A stretch of DNA of 64,000 nt. Source: an alpha proteobacterium L41A. GTDB taxonomy: Bacteria > Pseudomonadota > Alphaproteobacteria > Caulobacterales > Caulobacteraceae. The notes under the pieces were generated by a model that saw only the letters and a program-made list of their open reading frames with translations, was not told where the DNA came from and made no database searches. Below are positions 63,144 through 64,000 of this stretch, one piece after another. The stretch covers positions 1 to 64,000 of the forward strand of contig AMYY01000017.1 in NCBI GenBank assembly GCA_000335735.1. The letters run 5' to 3'. Within the stretch, counting starts at the first letter, position 1. Each line of letters starts with the position of its first letter. Position numbers and translations under genes: made by a program.

Positions 63144-64000
63144 TCAACGGCCGGTCCCGATCGCCGCCGTCGCTGTGGAAAAACCGTCGGCGCGCAGGCG
63201 GGCGGCCAGGTCACGCTTGATGCGGGCGACCAGGCCGGGCCCCTCGTAGATCAGGGCGGAATAGATCTGGACCGCCGAAGCCCCCAGGCGGATGCGGGCA
63301 TAGGCCTCCTCACCGCTGTCGATGCCGCCGACGGCGATCAGGGGCAGGCGGCCGGCCGCCGCCTCGGCCGCCGCGCGCAGGGCCTTTTCCGCAAAGGGAC
63401 GGATGGGCGCGCCGGACAGGCCGCCGGTCTGGTGGGCGTTCGACGAGCGCAGTGTTTCGGGGCGCTCCAGCGTGGTGTTTGACACGATCAGGCCGTCGAT
63501 CCGGTGGGCCAGCGACGCCTCGACGATCATGCCGATCTCGTCGGCGATCAGATCGGGCGCGATCTTCAGAAAGACGGGCACGCGGTCAGGTGCGGCAGCC
63601 GGCCGGGCGGCGTCGATGCGACCCAGAAGGTCGTCCAACTGCTCGCGACCCTGAAGCGCGCGCAGGCCCGGCGTATTGGGCGAGGAGATGTTGACGGTGA
63701 AGTAGGCGGCGCGGCCGGCGAGGCGTTGCAGACCGGCGACATAGTCGGCCGCCTTGTCCTCGGTGTCCTTGTTGGCTCCCAGATTTGCGCCGACGACGAC
63801 GCCCGTCGGGCGCTGGTCGAGCCGCTCGGCGAAGGCGTCTAGCCCGGCGTTGTTGAACCCCATCCGGTTGATGATCGCCCGGTCCTCGCTGAGGCGGAAC
63901 AGGCGCGGCTTGGGATTGCCGGGCTGTGGCCGGGGCGTGACCGAGCCGCATTCGACGAAGCCGAAGCCGAGGCGCGACAGGCCGCGCAGGGCCTCGCCGT
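63144..64000 (-). CDS. pyrD: Dihydroorotate dehydrogenase (quinone), 5' end outside window
   Basis: The minus-strand frame runs off the window edge. Class 2 features include GFGFVECGSVTPRPQPGNPKP, INRMGFNNAG, VNISSPNTPGLRALQ with the catalytic Ser, FLKIAPDL and IAVGGIDSGEEAY, ending in the FMN-phosphate region QIYSALIYEGPGLV. It is membrane-associated and makes orotate for pyrimidine synthesis using ubiquinone. Confidence 0.96.
   Translation of the reverse strand, partial: GEALRGLSRLGFGFVECGSVTPRPQPGNPKPRLFRLSEDRAIINRMGFNNAGLDAFAERLDQRPTGVVVGANLGANKDTEDKAADYVAGLQRLAGRAAYFTVNISSPNTPGLRALQGREQLDDLLGRIDAARPAAAPDRVPVFLKIAPDLIADEIGMIVEASLAHRIDGLIVSNTTLERPETLRSSNAHQTGGLSGAPIRPFAEKALRAAAEAAAGRLPLIAVGGIDSGEEAYARIRLGASAVQIYSALIYEGPGLVARIKRDLAARLRADGFSTATAAIGTGR

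Overview
The window looks like chromosome from a high-GC alphaproteobacterium of the Caulobacteraceae, most likely Brevundimonas or a close relative. This is inferred from overall protein character, very high GC, the aa3 cytochrome oxidase assembly operon, the BigR-type sulfide module and GTA-like tail chaperones. No rRNA is present to settle the genus. Two parts are visible: an integrated phage-like element (1 to about 15,236) and conserved chromosome (about 15,236 to 64,000).

Element, 1-15,236: its left end lies outside the window. It holds a small DNA-binding protein, then a tightly overlapping structural cassette in an unusual order: HK97 portal, prohead protease, major capsid, putative decoration protein, HNH nuclease, tape measure, head-tail connectors, tail terminator, tail tube, two tail chaperones, small terminase, large terminase. 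A regulatory/accessory segment with a ribbon-helix-helix repressor and its palindrome follows, then a tyrosine integrase abutting the 3' end of tRNA-Glu(UUC). No baseplate, receptor-binding, lysis or replication genes are seen in the window, so this is either part of a prophage whose remainder lies to the left or a compact satellite-like or decaying element.

Chromosome, 15.2-23.6 kb: amino-acid synthesis with three visible regulatory RNAs or RNA structures. metX-metB sits behind a SAM-I riboswitch whose downstream hairpin covers the ribosome-binding region. The fused aspartate-kinase-like/homoserine dehydrogenase gene, which lacks ACT domains, sits behind a Thr/Ile-rich leader peptide and attenuator. 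thrB follows it, and thrC lies nearby on the opposite strand.

23.6-35.3 kb: mixed housekeeping genes (retropepsin-like protease, TSUP transporter, phosphoglucomutase, zinc metallopeptidase, DJ-1 family, methyltransferase, a membrane protein plus XRE regulator with repeated operator-like motifs, alpha/beta hydrolase, UbiA, and a PadR-HAAS-GIN envelope module).

35.4-43.7 kb: the aa3 cytochrome c oxidase operon (coxB, ctaD, ctaB, a small membrane protein, ctaG, a Nudix gene, ctaE, DUF983, surf1) ending in an M16 peptidase. 43.7-54.2 kb: hypothetical genes, flavin reductase, cold-shock protein, SulP transporter, DUF1501/DUF1800 pair, metal-dependent hydrolase with divergent TetR, GNAT and a degenerate-GGDEF/EAL protein. 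54.2-58.6 kb: a sulfide/persulfide module (Blh-type MBL hydrolase divergent from bigR-rhodanese-TSUP), followed by a PP2C phosphatase-Ser/Thr kinase fusion. 58.7-64.0 kb: outer-membrane barrel protein, YqgE, peroxiredoxin, a Vsr-like endonuclease, a hybrid histidine kinase and the start-truncated pyrD.
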